A stretch of 64,000 nt of DNA from positions 248,001-312,000 of the forward strand of contig NZ_JANLCN010000004.1 of NCBI RefSeq assembly GCF_024979255.1, read 5' to 3'. The translations under genes and the position numbers were made by a program. Shown here piece after piece: positions 7,498-21,177 of the stretch; the first letter of the stretch is position 1, and the number at the start of each line of letters is the position of its first letter. Below the pieces are notes generated by a model. That model had not been told where the DNA came from, did no database searches, and saw only the letters and a program-made list of their open reading frames with translations. The stretch is from Herbiconiux moechotypicola. Lineage in GTDB: Bacteria > Actinomycetota > Actinomycetes > Actinomycetales > Microbacteriaceae.

Positions 7498-9558
7498 CTA
7501 GACCGCGCGGTAGAGCTGCAGCGAGGCGGCCGCCACGTCGACCACCTGCCCGGGGAGGAACCGGGCGGGTGGTTCTTCGTGGTGGTGCACGGGAGGGACG
7601 TCGACCGAGGAGTCCCACAGCAGCTCGTAGGCGGTGACGCCGTCGTGCACGGGAAGCGTCACCTGGATCGGCGATTCCACCCCGTGGATGACGGTGAGGA
7701 TGCGGTTGAACGGCTCGTGCTCCGGCGTGGAGGCCGCTACGTACTGGAGCGTGCGGTTCTCGGGGGAGTTCCAGTCCGCGATCGACATGGAATCGCCTCC
7801 GGCGTCGTACCAGTCCATCTGGCTCGCGCTGGGAGTGCGCTCGCCGAAGACGCCGTAGCGCACCGGCCGGAGTGCAGGGTTCTCGCGGCGCAGGCGCAGC
7901 AGGAGCTGCGTGGTGCGCCAGAGGTCTTTCTGCCAGGTGCGCCTGTCCCAGCTGATCCAGGTGAGCTCGGAGTCGTGGCAGTAGGCGTTGTTGTTGCCCT
8001 TCTGGCTCCGCCCGAATTCGTCTCCCGCCGTGATCATCGGGATGCCCGCGGAGAGCAGGAGGGTGCCCATGAGGTTGCGCATCGCCCGTCGGCGGGCCTG
8101 CTCGATGGTGCGCGAGGAGGTGGGCCCCTCGATGCCGTGGTTGTACGACATGTTGTTGTCGGTGCCGTCGCGGTTCGCCTCGCCGTTGCCCACGTTGTGC
8201 TTCACGTTGTAAGCGGTGAGGTCGGCCAGGGTGAAGCCGTCGTGCGCGGTGACGAAGTTCACCGAGGCCAGCGGCCCACGCTGCTGCGCGAAGGTGTTCG
8301 ACGACCCCGCGATGCGGGTCGCGAGCATGCCCACACCGTCGCCGGGGTTGCCGTTCTCGCGGATCGACTTGATGTCGCGCAGCCAGAACTTGCGCATGCG
8401 GTCGCGGAAGCGGTCGTTCCACTCCGACCAGCCGAACGGGAAGTTGCCGGTCTGCCACCCGCCCATCCCCACGTCCCACGGCTCGGCGATCATCTTCACA
8501 CCCGCGAGCTCCGGGTCGTTCACGAGCGCCGTGAGGAGCGGGTGCTGGTTGTCGTAGTAGTGGTCGGCGTTGCGGCCCAGAGTGGCGGCGAGATCGAAGC
8601 GGAAGCCGTCGATCTGCACCTCGTTGGCCCAGTACTTCACCGAGTCGAGCACCAATCTGGACACCGCGGGCACCGAGGTGTTGACCGAGTTGCCACAGCC
8701 GGTGACGTCGACGTAGTCGCCCTGGGCCGTCTGGCGGTAGTAGTTGGCGTTGTCGATGCCCCTGAAGCTGGTGGTCGGCCCCATCCGCCCCTCTTCGGCG
8801 GTGTGGTTGTACACCACGTCGAGAAAGACCTCCAGGCCCGCCTCGTGCAGCAGCTTCACCATGCCCTTGAACTCGCGCAGCACCGCACCGGGGCCCTCCG
8901 CCTGGGCGGCCTTCGAGGCATAGAGGCTGTGGGGCGCGAAGAAGCCCAGCGTGTTGTAGCCCCAGTAGTTGGTGAGACCCTGCTTCTGCAGGCGCTGTTC
9001 TGATACGAACGCGTGCACGGGCAGCAGTTGCACGGCCGTCACCCCGAGGCTCTTGAGATAGCCGATGCTCTTCTCGTGGGCGAGGCCGGCATAGGTGCCC
9101 CGCAGGTTCTCGGGAATGCGCGAATTGATCTTCGACAGGCCCTTCACGTGCGCCTCGTACACCACCGTGTGGTCGAGCGGGGTGTTCGGCTTGCCCACGC
9201 CGTTCCAGTTGAACTCCTCGTCGACCACGACGCTCCGCCACTGGTCGTGACCGGAGCGCACCAGGCCGCGCGCATAGGGATCCAGCAGCGCCAGGCTCGG
9301 GTCGAACGCGTCGCGGGGGCCGTCGGGGCCCGTGACACGGAGGCTGTAGCGACGGCCGGGAGTGAGGCTGCGCGTGCGCACCGACCACACGTCTGCCGCG
9401 TCTTTGACCAGTGGCACCGTCTTGTAGACCCAGTTCGGGTCTTTGTGGTCGTAGAGGCAGAGCTCGATGCTCGTCGCGCTCTGAGACCACACGCGCAGTT
9501 CTCCGCCGTGCGAGGTCACGCGAACGCCGAGCCGGGCAAGGGGGTCGGCCACAGTCAT
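7498..9558 (-). CDS. glgX: glycogen debranching enzyme, GlgX/isoamylase-type (GH13_11), paralogue 1
   Basis: A 686-aa debranching enzyme that hydrolyses alpha-1,6 branches of glycogen limit dextrins. The N-terminal CBM48-like domain (LRVWSQSATSIELCLYD) is followed by the barrel: VYEAHVKGLSKIN, GFRFDLAATLGRNADH (nucleophile Asp), MIAEPWDVGMGG (acid/base Glu) and FVTAHDGFTLADLTAYN (third carboxylate). The frame stays open for a further 660 bases upstream, but that part lies over the opposite-strand cysteine desulfurase gene; the ATG at 9558 follows a TACTCT element by 7 bases and matches the family start. A second GlgX paralogue is at 27311-29512; this copy is shorter and linked to glgP, which fits removal of the stubs left by phosphorylase. 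Confidence 0.9.
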   Translation of the reverse strand: MTVADPLARLGVRVTSHGGELRVWSQSATSIELCLYDHKDPNWVYKTVPLVKDAADVWSVRTRSLTPGRRYSLRVTGPDGPRDAFDPSLALLDPYARGLVRSGHDQWRSVVVDEEFNWNGVGKPNTPLDHTVVYEAHVKGLSKINSRIPENLRGTYAGLAHEKSIGYLKSLGVTAVQLLPVHAFVSEQRLQKQGLTNYWGYNTLGFFAPHSLYASKAAQAEGPGAVLREFKGMVKLLHEAGLEVFLDVVYNHTAEEGRMGPTTSFRGIDNANYYRQTAQGDYVDVTGCGNSVNTSVPAVSRLVLDSVKYWANEVQIDGFRFDLAATLGRNADHYYDNQHPLLTALVNDPELAGVKMIAEPWDVGMGGWQTGNFPFGWSEWNDRFRDRMRKFWLRDIKSIRENGNPGDGVGMLATRIAGSSNTFAQQRGPLASVNFVTAHDGFTLADLTAYNVKHNVGNGEANRDGTDNNMSYNHGIEGPTSSRTIEQARRRAMRNLMGTLLLSAGIPMITAGDEFGRSQKGNNNAYCHDSELTWISWDRRTWQKDLWRTTQLLLRLRRENPALRPVRYGVFGERTPSASQMDWYDAGGDSMSIADWNSPENRTLQYVAASTPEHEPFNRILTVIHGVESPIQVTLPVHDGVTAYELLWDSSVDVPPVHHHEEPPARFLPGQVVDVAAASLQLYRAV

Positions 9559-9565
9559 GAGACAT

Positions 9566-9571
9566 AGAGTA
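9566..9571 (-). promoter_or_regulatory. -10 element of debranching enzyme gene (leaderless type)
   Basis: TACTCT on the minus strand, 7 bases before the ATG at 9558. Confidence 0.45.
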
Positions 9572-9612
9572 GTTGCACCGTTCTTTCCGCTTGAAATCGC
9601 CCTGGAAGCCCC

Positions 9613-10872
9613 ATGCCCGTGTACCTCGATCACGCGGCGACGACGCCCATGCTGCCGGTCGCACGCGACGCCTACATTGCCGCGCTCGACCTTGTGGGAA
9701 ATCCGTCCTCCATCCACAGCCAGGGCCGGAGCAGTCAGCGTCGCCTCGAGGAGTCCCGCGAGATCATCGCGGCGTCGCTCGGGGCCGACCCGGTCGAGGT
9801 CGTGCTCACCTCGGGCGGCACGGAGTCGATCAACCTCGGAGTCAAGGGCCTCTACTGGGCCCGCCAGGCAGAGGCGACCCGACCGGTCGTGCTCGTCCCC
9901 GGTGGCGAGCATCACGCCACGGTCGATGCAGTGGAGTGGCTCGAGCGGCACGAGGGCGCGCGGGTGGAATGGCTGCCGGTGGACGAGGTGGGACGTCTCC
10001 ACCCCGAGACGCTCGACGCCGCGCTCGCCGCGCACGGCGCATCCGTCGCCCTGGTGAGCGTGCTGTGGGCCAACAACGAGGTCGGCACCGTCCAGCCCGT
10101 GGCGGAACTGGTGGAGGTCGCCGAGCGGTTCGGGGTTCCGGTGCACATCGACGCGGTCGCCGCCTACGGATACCTGCCGATCGATTTCCACGCGGTGGGG
10201 GCGGCGGCGCTCAGCGTCTCGGCGCACAAGATCGGAGGCCCCGCGGGGGTGGGCGCCCTCCTGCTCGCGCGGCGCAGCTCACTCGAGCCGCTCATCCACG
10301 GCGGCAACCAGCAGCGCGTGCGCTCGGGCACGCAGGATGCGGCGGGCGCGGTCGCGTTCGCAGCGGCGGCCGCCTCCGTGCCGCGCCCTGCGAGCGCGGC
10401 CTCCGATCCTTCCGCATCAGACGACGATGATCAGACGACGGTCGACACCGCAGCCTTCCTCACCGGCCTGGCGCGCCTGCGCGACCGGCTGGTGGCAGGA
10501 GTGCGGAGCGCGGTGCCAGAAGCGGTGTTGCGAGGCGACCCCGCTCCGCAGGGGCGTCTCCCGGGGAACGCCCACTTCACCTTCCCGGGCTGCGAGGGCG
10601 ACTCCCTCCTCTTCCTCCTCGACATGGCCGGTTTCTCGGTCTCCACGGGCTCGGCCTGCCAGGCCGGCGTGCCCGAGGTCTCGCACGTGCTGCTCGCGAT
10701 GGGGGTGCCGGCCGACGACGCCCGTGGAGCACTGCGGTTCACCCTCGGTCACGGCACCACCGAGGGCGAGATCGACGCACTGATCGAGGCGCTCCCGGGG
10801 GCGTGCGCCGCGGCGCGGAGGGCGGGCTACTCCGACCGCGTGGTGAGTGGGCGCACGGCGCCACCCGTCTAA
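9613..10872 (+). CDS. cysteine desulfurase (NifS/IscS class V aminotransferase)
   Basis: A 419-aa PLP enzyme that takes sulfur from L-cysteine as an enzyme persulfide. The start VYLDHAATTPMLPVARDAY is family-typical. The PLP lysine is Lys206 in SVSAHKIGGPAGVGALL, the PLP-stacking region is EHHATVDAVEWL, and the sulfur-carrying cysteine is Cys349 in STGSACQAGVPEVSHVLL. The short active-site loop ending SSACxxG and the C-terminal SLG-like region (ALRFTLGHGTTEGEIDALIEAL) indicate the IscS/NifS group rather than SufS. mnmA follows 1.5 kb downstream on the same strand, so a likely use of the sulfur is tRNA 2-thiolation. A variable Ser/Asp-rich stretch (about residues 257-277) precedes the TAAFLTGL helix. 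Confidence 0.93.
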   Translation: MPVYLDHAATTPMLPVARDAYIAALDLVGNPSSIHSQGRSSQRRLEESREIIAASLGADPVEVVLTSGGTESINLGVKGLYWARQAEATRPVVLVPGGEHHATVDAVEWLERHEGARVEWLPVDEVGRLHPETLDAALAAHGASVALVSVLWANNEVGTVQPVAELVEVAERFGVPVHIDAVAAYGYLPIDFHAVGAAALSVSAHKIGGPAGVGALLLARRSSLEPLIHGGNQQRVRSGTQDAAGAVAFAAAAASVPRPASAASDPSASDDDDQTTVDTAAFLTGLARLRDRLVAGVRSAVPEAVLRGDPAPQGRLPGNAHFTFPGCEGDSLLFLLDMAGFSVSTGSACQAGVPEVSHVLLAMGVPADDARGALRFTLGHGTTEGEIDALIEALPGACAAARRAGYSDRVVSGRTAPPV

Positions 10873-10882
10873 GATCATCCGC

Positions 10883-10902
10883 TCGGCGGATGCCTCCGCC
10901 GA
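10883..10902 (+). terminator. short hairpin after cysteine desulfurase gene
   Basis: TCGGCGGA / TCCGCCGA form a perfect 8-bp stem with a 4-base loop starting 11 bases after the stop. There is no T run, so termination is only likely. Confidence 0.4.
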
Positions 10903-10957
10903 CGGCCCGGCGTAGCGTCGATGCCATCGGGAACCCTCCGTGAGTAGGGAGTACGAG

Positions 10958-11233
10958 ATGGTTCAGCGCACGACCCGAACGGGTCTCATCGGCTCGCCCT
11001 CGGGCGGGGCGGAGTGGTATTTCATCGGGGCGACGTTCGCCTTCGCCTGGTCGACGATGGTGTTCACCCAGCAGGGCTGGGTGCTCGGCATACTGTGCTT
11101 CGCCGTGGGGGCGACCCTCATCGTGCTCGGTGCGCTCACCTGGGGGCGTGCGGCCCGGCGGGCTGCGGCCGACTCGGATGAGCATCCGTCACCCCCTGAA
11201 GGCGGTGCGCCGAGCGGTCCGCACTCTCCATGA
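10958..11233 (+). CDS. small conserved membrane protein
   Basis: A 91-aa protein with two hydrophobic segments (AEWYFIGATFAFAWSTMVF and GWVLGILCFAVGATLIVLGA) and a charged, Pro-rich tail (RAARRAAADSDEHPSPPEGG). The ATG at 10958 is preceded at 6 bases by AGGGAG; a GTG at 10940 would add six residues but has no ribosome binding site. I do not recognise a named family. It stands alone between the cysteine desulfurase gene and a convergent nuclease-family gene, so context gives no function. Confidence 0.6.
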   Translation: MVQRTTRTGLIGSPSGGAEWYFIGATFAFAWSTMVFTQQGWVLGILCFAVGATLIVLGALTWGRAARRAAADSDEHPSPPEGGAPSGPHSP

Positions 11234-11297
11234 CCACCGCCGCGCGACGCCGGCCGGCCTCGCACGCCCGATGAGTCGGGTCGAGGCTCGAGCCGGG

Positions 11298-12287
11298 TCA
11301 GAGCTGCAGGGTCGCCACGATCGCGAGGTGGTCGGAGGCTCCCGCCGATATCGTCGTGCTGGAGACGGCCTTCATACCGCGTTGCAGAATGTGGTCGGGC
11401 CTCGTGACGGGCAGCCCGGCCGGCCACGTGAAGCCGAAGCCGCCCCCATCCTGATTCGGCTCGTCGAGCTGGGCGGCGAGAGCGCTGAAGTGCCGGTCGG
11501 AGGACCCGGCGTTGAAGTCGCCCACCATCACCAGGCGCTCGTTCTCGTCGCGTGGCACGTAGTCGGCGAGGTTGGCGAGCATCTCGTCGCGCGTCGCGTG
11601 GTCGCCGGGGCGGGCGGAGGCAGCGTGCACGACGTAGATGCTGACGAGCCCGGCCGGGGTGGAGAGGTCGGCGGCGATTCCGCGCTGCCAGCCGAGGCCG
11701 AGGTCGAGCATCTGCGCGTTCTCGATCGGATAGGTGCTCCACACTCCCACGGTGCCGATGCCGTAGGAGTAGGGGTAGCTCTCGTCGAGCACGGCCGACA
11801 CCTCCTCACGTGCGGCGTCGTCCATCTCCTGCAACGCGATCACCTGGGCGCCCGTGGCGGCCAGTGCCGTGGCCGACTCGGCGGCGGTGCCCGAGTCCGC
11901 CTCCACGTTCTGGCTGGCCACCGTGAGGGTGGTCCCGGATGCGGCCGGGGCGTTCCAGCCGAGCGGCACGATCGCGGGCACGAACAACACGGCCCACACC
12001 AGCACCGACGCCACGGCCGCGCCGATGGCGGCCAGGCTGCGGCTCACCAGGGCGACCACGAGCAGCACGGGGATGAGCAGACCGAACCACGGCAGTGCGG
12101 AGTCGACGAGCAGGCCCAGCCCGAACAGGTCGGGCAGGAAGTCATGGAAGGCGAGCACGGCCATCAGCGCCAGAGCGAGCACGGTCGTGACGAGGGCGAG
12201 GCCCGGGCGGGCACGCCGCCGCCGAGGCGACGGTGCGTCGCCCGTGGAGCGGTGGGGTGCCTCGAGGAGTGCCGACATCGCACTCAT
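11298..12287 (-). CDS. membrane-anchored endonuclease/exonuclease/phosphatase family protein
   Basis: A 329-aa protein with about three N-terminal membrane helices (LALVTTVLALALMAVLAF, PWFGLLIPVLLVVALVS, IGAAVASVLVWAVLFVPAIV) and a C-terminal EEP domain on the outside. Domain motifs in order are VASQNVEA, QVIALQEMDD (metal-binding Glu), IYVVHAASARPGDH, VMVGDFNAGSSDRH (catalytic Asp/Asn) and ASDHLAIVATL (catalytic His). The fold hydrolyses phosphodiesters or phosphomonoesters; the substrate (extracellular DNA, inositol phosphate or lipid) cannot be told. A second in-frame ATG at 12278 is also possible: CAGAAT sits 7 bases before it. It is divergent from mnmA. Confidence 0.8.
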   Translation of the reverse strand: MSAMSALLEAPHRSTGDAPSPRRRRARPGLALVTTVLALALMAVLAFHDFLPDLFGLGLLVDSALPWFGLLIPVLLVVALVSRSLAAIGAAVASVLVWAVLFVPAIVPLGWNAPAASGTTLTVASQNVEADSGTAAESATALAATGAQVIALQEMDDAAREEVSAVLDESYPYSYGIGTVGVWSTYPIENAQMLDLGLGWQRGIAADLSTPAGLVSIYVVHAASARPGDHATRDEMLANLADYVPRDENERLVMVGDFNAGSSDRHFSALAAQLDEPNQDGGGFGFTWPAGLPVTRPDHILQRGMKAVSSTTISAGASDHLAIVATLQL

Positions 12288-12361
12288 TCTGCACCGCCAC
12301 GCTGAACGAACTCCTCATCCACAGTGTGAATCGCCGCCGGGTCGCTGTCGGGGGTCGCACG

Positions 12362-12367
12362 TATGCT
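12362..12367 (+). promoter_or_regulatory. -10 element of mnmA (leaderless type)
   Basis: TATGCT, 7 bases before the ATG at 12375. The intervening GGAGGG could also serve as a close ribosome binding site for a slightly longer mRNA. Confidence 0.45.
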
Positions 12368-12374
12368 GGAGGGC

Positions 12375-16956
<4,582 letters not shown>

Positions 16957-16996
16957 AATCGAGGGCACACCCTCGCGAACAGAACACCGGAGCACC

Positions 16997-17296
16997 ATGT
17001 CCGAAATCACCCAGGAGCAGGTCGCCCATCTGGCGAGCCTCGCCCGGATCGCCCTCACGCCGCAGGAGATCGAGAGCCTCACCACCGAGCTCTCGTCGAT
17101 CGTCGACAACGTCGCGACGGTGGCCGAGGTCGCCACGGCCGACGTGCCCGCCACGAGCCACCCCATCCCGCTGCAGAACGTCTACCGCGCCGACGTGCCG
17201 GGCACCACGCTCACTCCCGAGCAGGCGCTCGCGGGTGCACCCGACCACGACGGGTCGCGATTCCGCGTCACCGCGATCCTGGGGGAGGAGCAGTGA
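16997..17296 (+). CDS. gatC: Asp-tRNA(Asn)/Glu-tRNA(Gln) amidotransferase subunit C
   Basis: The 99-aa GatC belt subunit, which wraps around GatA and stabilises the GatCAB complex. The translation has the family pattern [22 protein letters not shown], then [18 protein letters not shown] and the [18 protein letters not shown] region. The stop overlaps the gatA GTG by four bases (GTGA), and gatA overlaps gatB by one base, so the three subunits are co-translated. Actinobacteria use this complex to make Gln-tRNA(Gln), and often Asn-tRNA(Asn), by transamidation. Confidence 0.95.
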   Translation: MSEITQEQVAHLASLARIALTPQEIESLTTELSSIVDNVATVAEVATADVPATSHPIPLQNVYRADVPGTTLTPEQALAGAPDHDGSRFRVTAILGEEQ

Positions 17297-18837
17297 GCCA
17301 CCACGAGCATGAGATCGTGCGCCTGTCGGCCGCCGCGCTCGCCGAGAAGCTGGGCTCGGGCGAGATCACCTCGCAGGAGGCGACCCGCGCCCACCTCGAC
17401 CGCATCGCCGCGGTCGACGGCGATGTGCACGCCTTCCTCCACACCAACGCCGAGCTGAGCCTGGCCACGGCCGCGGCCATCGACGAGCGGCGGGCGAACG
17501 GCGAGCAGCTGCACCCGCTCGCCGGCGTGCCGATCGCCGTCAAAGACGTCATCGTCACGAACGACATGCCCACCACGAGCGGCTCGAAGATCCTCGAGGG
17601 GTGGCTGCCGCCCTATGACGCGACCGTGATGGTGAAGCTGCGCGCGGCCGGCCTGGTGCCGATCGGCAAGACCAACATGGACGAGTTCGCGATGGGTTCC
17701 TCCACCGAGCACTCGGCCTACGGGCCCACCCACAACCCGTGGGACCTCGAGCGCATCCCCGGCGGCTCGGGCGGTGGCTCGGCGGCGGCCGTCGCGGCCT
17801 TCGAAGCACCGCTGGCGCTCGGCAGCGACACCGGTGGCTCGATCCGCCAGCCCGCGCACGTCACCGGCACGGTCGGCGTGAAGCCCACGTACGGGGGAGT
17901 GAGCCGCTACGGCGCCATCGCGCTCGCCTCGAGCCTCGATCAGATCGGCCCGGTGAGCCGCACCGTGCTCGACTCGGCCCTGCTGCACGACGTCATCGGC
18001 GGGCACGACCCGCGCGACTCCACCTCGCTCACCGACTCCTGGCCCAGCATGGCCGACGCCGTGCGCGGCGCCGACGTCGCGGGGCTGAAGATCGGTGTCA
18101 TCCGCGAACTCGACGGCGACGGCTTCCAGCCCGGAGTGCTCGCCCGCTTCCGCGAGGCGCTCGACCTGCTCGCGGCCAACGGCGCCGAGATCGTCGAGGT
18201 GAGCCTGCCGAGTCTGCAGTACGCGATCGCGGCCTATTACCTCATCATGCCCGCAGAGGCATCGTCGAACCTCGCCAAGTTCGACTCGGTGCGCTTCGGT
18301 CTGCGGGTGAACCCGCCCGGCGGCGGCACGGTCGAAGACGTCATGTCGGCCACCCGCGAGAAGGGCTTCGGTGCCGAGGCGAAGCGCCGCATCATCCTGG
18401 GCACGTACGCGCTGAGCGCCGGCTACTACGACGCCTACTACGGAAGCGCGCAGAAGGTGCGCACCCTGGTGCAGCGTGACTTCGCGGCCGCCTTCGCCGG
18501 CGTCGACGTGCTCGTCTCGCCCACCGCGCCCACCACGGCCTTCAAGCTCGGGCAGAACGACGGCGACCCGATGGCCATGTACCTCAACGACATCGCCACG
18601 ATCCCGGCGAACCTCGCGGGCATCCCGGGCATCTCGCTGCCCGTGGGCCTCGCGGCCGAGGACGGCCTGCCCGTCGGCATCCAGTTCCTCGCCCCCGCCC
18701 GCGAAGACGCCCGGCTCTATCGGGTGGGCGGCGCGCTCGAGCGCCTGCTCGAGGAGCGGTGGGGCCACACGCTGATCAGTCAGGCGCCCGATCTCGCCCC
18801 CGGTGAGATGACCGCCGCGCAGGAAGGGGCCGTCTGA
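17293..18837 (+). CDS. gatA: Asp-tRNA(Asn)/Glu-tRNA(Gln) amidotransferase subunit A
   Basis: The 514-aa amidase subunit releases ammonia from glutamine and feeds it through a tunnel to GatB. The amidase-signature catalytic lysine is in [14 protein letters not shown], and the serine region reads [20 protein letters not shown] followed by [13 protein letters not shown]. The second serine of the common GGSSGGS is Gly here, a form seen widely in actinobacterial GatA; the cis-serine and nucleophile serine remain. It starts at a GTG overlapping the gatC stop and its TGA overlaps the gatB ATG. Confidence 0.96.
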   Translation: MSHHEHEIVRLSAAALAEKLGSGEITSQEATRAHLDRIAAVDGDVHAFLHTNAELSLATAAAIDERRANGEQLHPLAGVPIAVKDVIVTNDMPTTSGSKILEGWLPPYDATVMVKLRAAGLVPIGKTNMDEFAMGSSTEHSAYGPTHNPWDLERIPGGSGGGSAAAVAAFEAPLALGSDTGGSIRQPAHVTGTVGVKPTYGGVSRYGAIALASSLDQIGPVSRTVLDSALLHDVIGGHDPRDSTSLTDSWPSMADAVRGADVAGLKIGVIRELDGDGFQPGVLARFREALDLLAANGAEIVEVSLPSLQYAIAAYYLIMPAEASSNLAKFDSVRFGLRVNPPGGGTVEDVMSATREKGFGAEAKRRIILGTYALSAGYYDAYYGSAQKVRTLVQRDFAAAFAGVDVLVSPTAPTTAFKLGQNDGDPMAMYLNDIATIPANLAGIPGISLPVGLAAEDGLPVGIQFLAPAREDARLYRVGGALERLLEERWGHTLISQAPDLAPGEMTAAQEGAV

Positions 18838-20339
18838 TGGCCAAGGCCAAGCTGATGGACTTCGACAAGGCGCTCGAGCTGTTCGAGCCGGTGCTCGGCT
18901 TCGAGGTGCACGTCGAGCTCTCGACGAAGACGAAGATGTTCTCCGACGCGCCCAACTTCTTCGGCGGCGAACCCAACACGAACATCACCCCCGTCGACCT
19001 GGGGCTTCCTGGTTCGCTCCCCGTGGTGAACGGCGAGGCCGTGCGCTACTCGATCAGCCTGGGCCTCGCCCTCGGTTGCTCGATCGCGCCGTCGAGCCGG
19101 TTCGCCCGCAAGAACTACTTCTACCCCGACCTCGCGAAGAACTACCAGATCTCGCAGTTCGACGAACCGATCGCCTTCGACGGCTCGGTCGAGGTCGAGC
19201 TCGCCGACGGCCGCACCGTCACCGTGCCCATCGAGAGGGCGCACATGGAGGAGGATGCGGGCAAGCTCACGCACGTCGGAGGTGCCACCGGGCGCATCCA
19301 GGGTGCCGAGTACTCGCTGGTCGACTACAACCGCGCCGGCGTCCCCCTGGTCGAGATCGTCACCCGCCCCATCTTCGGGGCCGAGGCCGATGCCCCCGAG
19401 CTGGCGAAGGCCTACGTGGCCACCATCCGCGACATCGTGGTGGCGCTCGGCATCTCCGAGGCGCGGATGGAGCGGGGCAACCTCCGCTGCGACGCCAACG
19501 TGTCGCTGCGCCCCCGCGGCCAGGAGAAGCTCGGCACCCGCACCGAGACGAAGAACGTCAACTCGCTGCGGTCGGTGGAGCGCGCGGTGCGGTACGAGAT
19601 CCAGCGCCAGGCCGCGATCCTCGCCGAGGGCGGCACGATCGTGCAGGAGACCCGGCACTGGCACGAAGACACGGGGGAGACCTCGGCCGGCCGGCCCAAG
19701 TCCGACGCCGACGACTACCGCTACTTCCCCGAGCCCGACCTGCTGCCCGTGGTGCCGTCGGCCGAGCTCATCGACGAGCTGCGCGCCGCGCTGCCCGAGC
19801 CGCCGGCTGCGCGCCGTCGACGTCTGAAGGCCGAGTGGGGCTTCACCGACCTCGAGTTCCAAGACGTGCAGAACGCCGGGCTCCTGGTGGAGGTGGCGTC
19901 GACCGTGGAGGCGGGTGCGTCGCCGCAGGCCGCGCGCAAGTGGTGGTCGGGAGAGATCTCGCGCATCGCCAACGTCCGCTCGGCCGAGGCCTCGGCTCTG
20001 GTGTCGCCCGCTGATGTGGCGGCGTTGGTCGCGCTCGTCGAGGCCGGTGCACTGAACGACAGGCTCGCCCGTCAGGTGCTCGAGGGCGTCATCGACGGTG
20101 AGGGCACGCCTCAGGAAGTCGTGGATGCGCGGGGTCTGGCGGTCGTCTCCGACGACAGCGCGCTCATCGCGGCGATCGACGAGGCGCTGGCCGCCCAGCC
20201 CGACGTGCTCGCGAAGATCAAGGACGGCAAGGTGCAGGCCGCGGGTGCCGTGATCGGTGCCGTGATGAAGGCGATGAAGGGTCAGGCCGACGCGGCGCGC
20301 GTGCGCGAACTCGTGCTGGAGCGGGCGGCCGCCGAGTAG
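18837..20339 (+). CDS. gatB: Asp-tRNA(Asn)/Glu-tRNA(Gln) amidotransferase subunit B
   Basis: The 500-aa kinase/transamidase subunit phosphorylates Glu (or Asp) on the mischarged tRNA and substitutes ammonia. [36 protein letters not shown] and [15 protein letters not shown] belong to the cradle domain; [11 protein letters not shown] and the C-terminal YqeY-like tail domain ([21 protein letters not shown]) are present. ATG overlaps the gatA TGA by one base. A strong hairpin follows the stop, closing the gatCAB unit. Confidence 0.96.
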   Translation: MAKAKLMDFDKALELFEPVLGFEVHVELSTKTKMFSDAPNFFGGEPNTNITPVDLGLPGSLPVVNGEAVRYSISLGLALGCSIAPSSRFARKNYFYPDLAKNYQISQFDEPIAFDGSVEVELADGRTVTVPIERAHMEEDAGKLTHVGGATGRIQGAEYSLVDYNRAGVPLVEIVTRPIFGAEADAPELAKAYVATIRDIVVALGISEARMERGNLRCDANVSLRPRGQEKLGTRTETKNVNSLRSVERAVRYEIQRQAAILAEGGTIVQETRHWHEDTGETSAGRPKSDADDYRYFPEPDLLPVVPSAELIDELRAALPEPPAARRRRLKAEWGFTDLEFQDVQNAGLLVEVASTVEAGASPQAARKWWSGEISRIANVRSAEASALVSPADVAALVALVEAGALNDRLARQVLEGVIDGEGTPQEVVDARGLAVVSDDSALIAAIDEALAAQPDVLAKIKDGKVQAAGAVIGAVMKAMKGQADAARVRELVLERAAAE

Positions 20340-20364
20340 CTGTCACCGCTCGCCTCGCCTTCAC

Positions 20365-20417
20365 ACGAACCTGGCGGGTCACAGCGCCCTGAGAGGCCTG
20401 TGACCCGCGAGGTTCGT
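20365..20417. terminator. strong bidirectional hairpin between gatB and convergent gene
   Basis: Two 20-base arms (20365-20384 and 20398-20417) pair with one mismatch around a 13-base loop. It lies 25 bases after gatB and 32 bases after the stop of the opposite-strand gene, so it probably ends transcription from both sides. No T tract follows, as is common in high-GC actinobacteria. Confidence 0.75.
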
Positions 20418-20448
20418 CTGGGCGATCTGCTTCGTCTGGGCGATCTGC
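20413..20448. repeat. 18-bp perfect tandem duplication
   Basis: The 18-base unit TTCGTCTGGGCGATCTGC occurs twice head to tail (20413-20430, 20431-20448), directly next to the stop codon of the minus-strand gene and partly inside the outer edge of the terminator arm. Confidence 0.9.
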
Positions 20449-21036
20449 TCAGCGGCGGTCGTCGCGCCCGGTGAGGGCGAGCAGCCGTGACTGCAACGGG
20501 GCTTCGTCGCCGATGGGCACCGGGGAGGCGAACAGACCGCTGGCCTCGAGTGCGTCTTTCTGGGGCTCGAACACAGTCCACACCGCGGCCACGAGTTCTT
20601 CGTCGAGCTCCTCGGCCGTTCCGGTAGCGCGGGCGAGGTCCCAGGTGTGGATCGTCACGTCGGCCACCTGCTCCTTGAGGTAGTCGAGAGTGGTGACCGT
20701 GTCGTAGGAGAGGTTCACCGGGCTGTCGGGCCCGGCGTCGTGCCATGCCGTGGTGGCGGCGAGCGAGTAGCGGTGCCACTCCTGGGTGAGGTTCGGCTCG
20801 AGGGGGCGAAGGCGGCTCTTGGCCTGCTTCGTGGTGAGGCCCGAGAGCAGCCACGGCACCCACTGCTGCTCCTCGATGACGTGCGACACCAGGTCGCGCA
20901 CCGTCCACTCCGTGTCGGGTGTCGCACCCTCCCAGTCGACCACCGCCGACACGCGCACGGCGAACTCGTGGTGGGCGCGCTCCTGGAGTCGCAGCCAGGT
21001 GCGGGCGTCGAGCGGGGGCAGAGTGGTCTGGGTCAT
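20449..21036 (-). CDS. DinB-fold protein, TIGR03086 / mycothiol-dependent maleylpyruvate isomerase-like
   Basis: A 195-aa four-helix-bundle protein. The pattern WTVRDLVSHVIEEQQWVPWLLSG near the N-terminus with its metal-binding His, and the second His in VADVTIHTWDLARATG, match the TIGR03086/MDMPI-N group of DinB-fold proteins. Members bind a divalent metal and several act as thiol (mycothiol) S-transferases or isomerases; the exact reaction of this one is unknown. The gene stands alone, convergent with gatB, with a shared terminator. The ATG at 21036 is followed by the conserved TRTWLRLQERAHHEF-type start helix. Confidence 0.75.
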   Translation of the reverse strand: MTQTTLPPLDARTWLRLQERAHHEFAVRVSAVVDWEGATPDTEWTVRDLVSHVIEEQQWVPWLLSGLTTKQAKSRLRPLEPNLTQEWHRYSLAATTAWHDAGPDSPVNLSYDTVTTLDYLKEQVADVTIHTWDLARATGTAEELDEELVAAVWTVFEPQKDALEASGLFASPVPIGDEAPLQSRLLALTGRDDRR

Positions 21037-21165
21037 CGGTGCTCCTTCACGGTCGTCTTAGTCAAGCAGGTGCCGGTGCGATGCATTCCTCCGAAAGCAT
21101 GCGTTCGCAGGGAGTCCGCCGACGGCGAACAGGCCGACGGCGAACAGGATGCGCGGGGCGCGCTG

Positions 21166-21171
21166 TAGGGT
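21166..21171 (+). promoter_or_regulatory. -10 element of GNAT gene (leaderless type)
   Basis: TAGGGT, 6 bases before the GTG at 21178. Confidence 0.45.
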
Positions 21172-21177
21172 CGGCAC

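Noticed and set aside
5942-9664. Very long (1240-codon) minus-strand open frame
   Set aside because: It overlaps the MFS gene antisense and the debranching gene in a wrong frame; composition is that of a shadow frame.
9559-10227. Upstream extension of the debranching enzyme frame
   Set aside because: The extension lies over the cysteine desulfurase gene and lacks family similarity; the promoter and family start support 9558.
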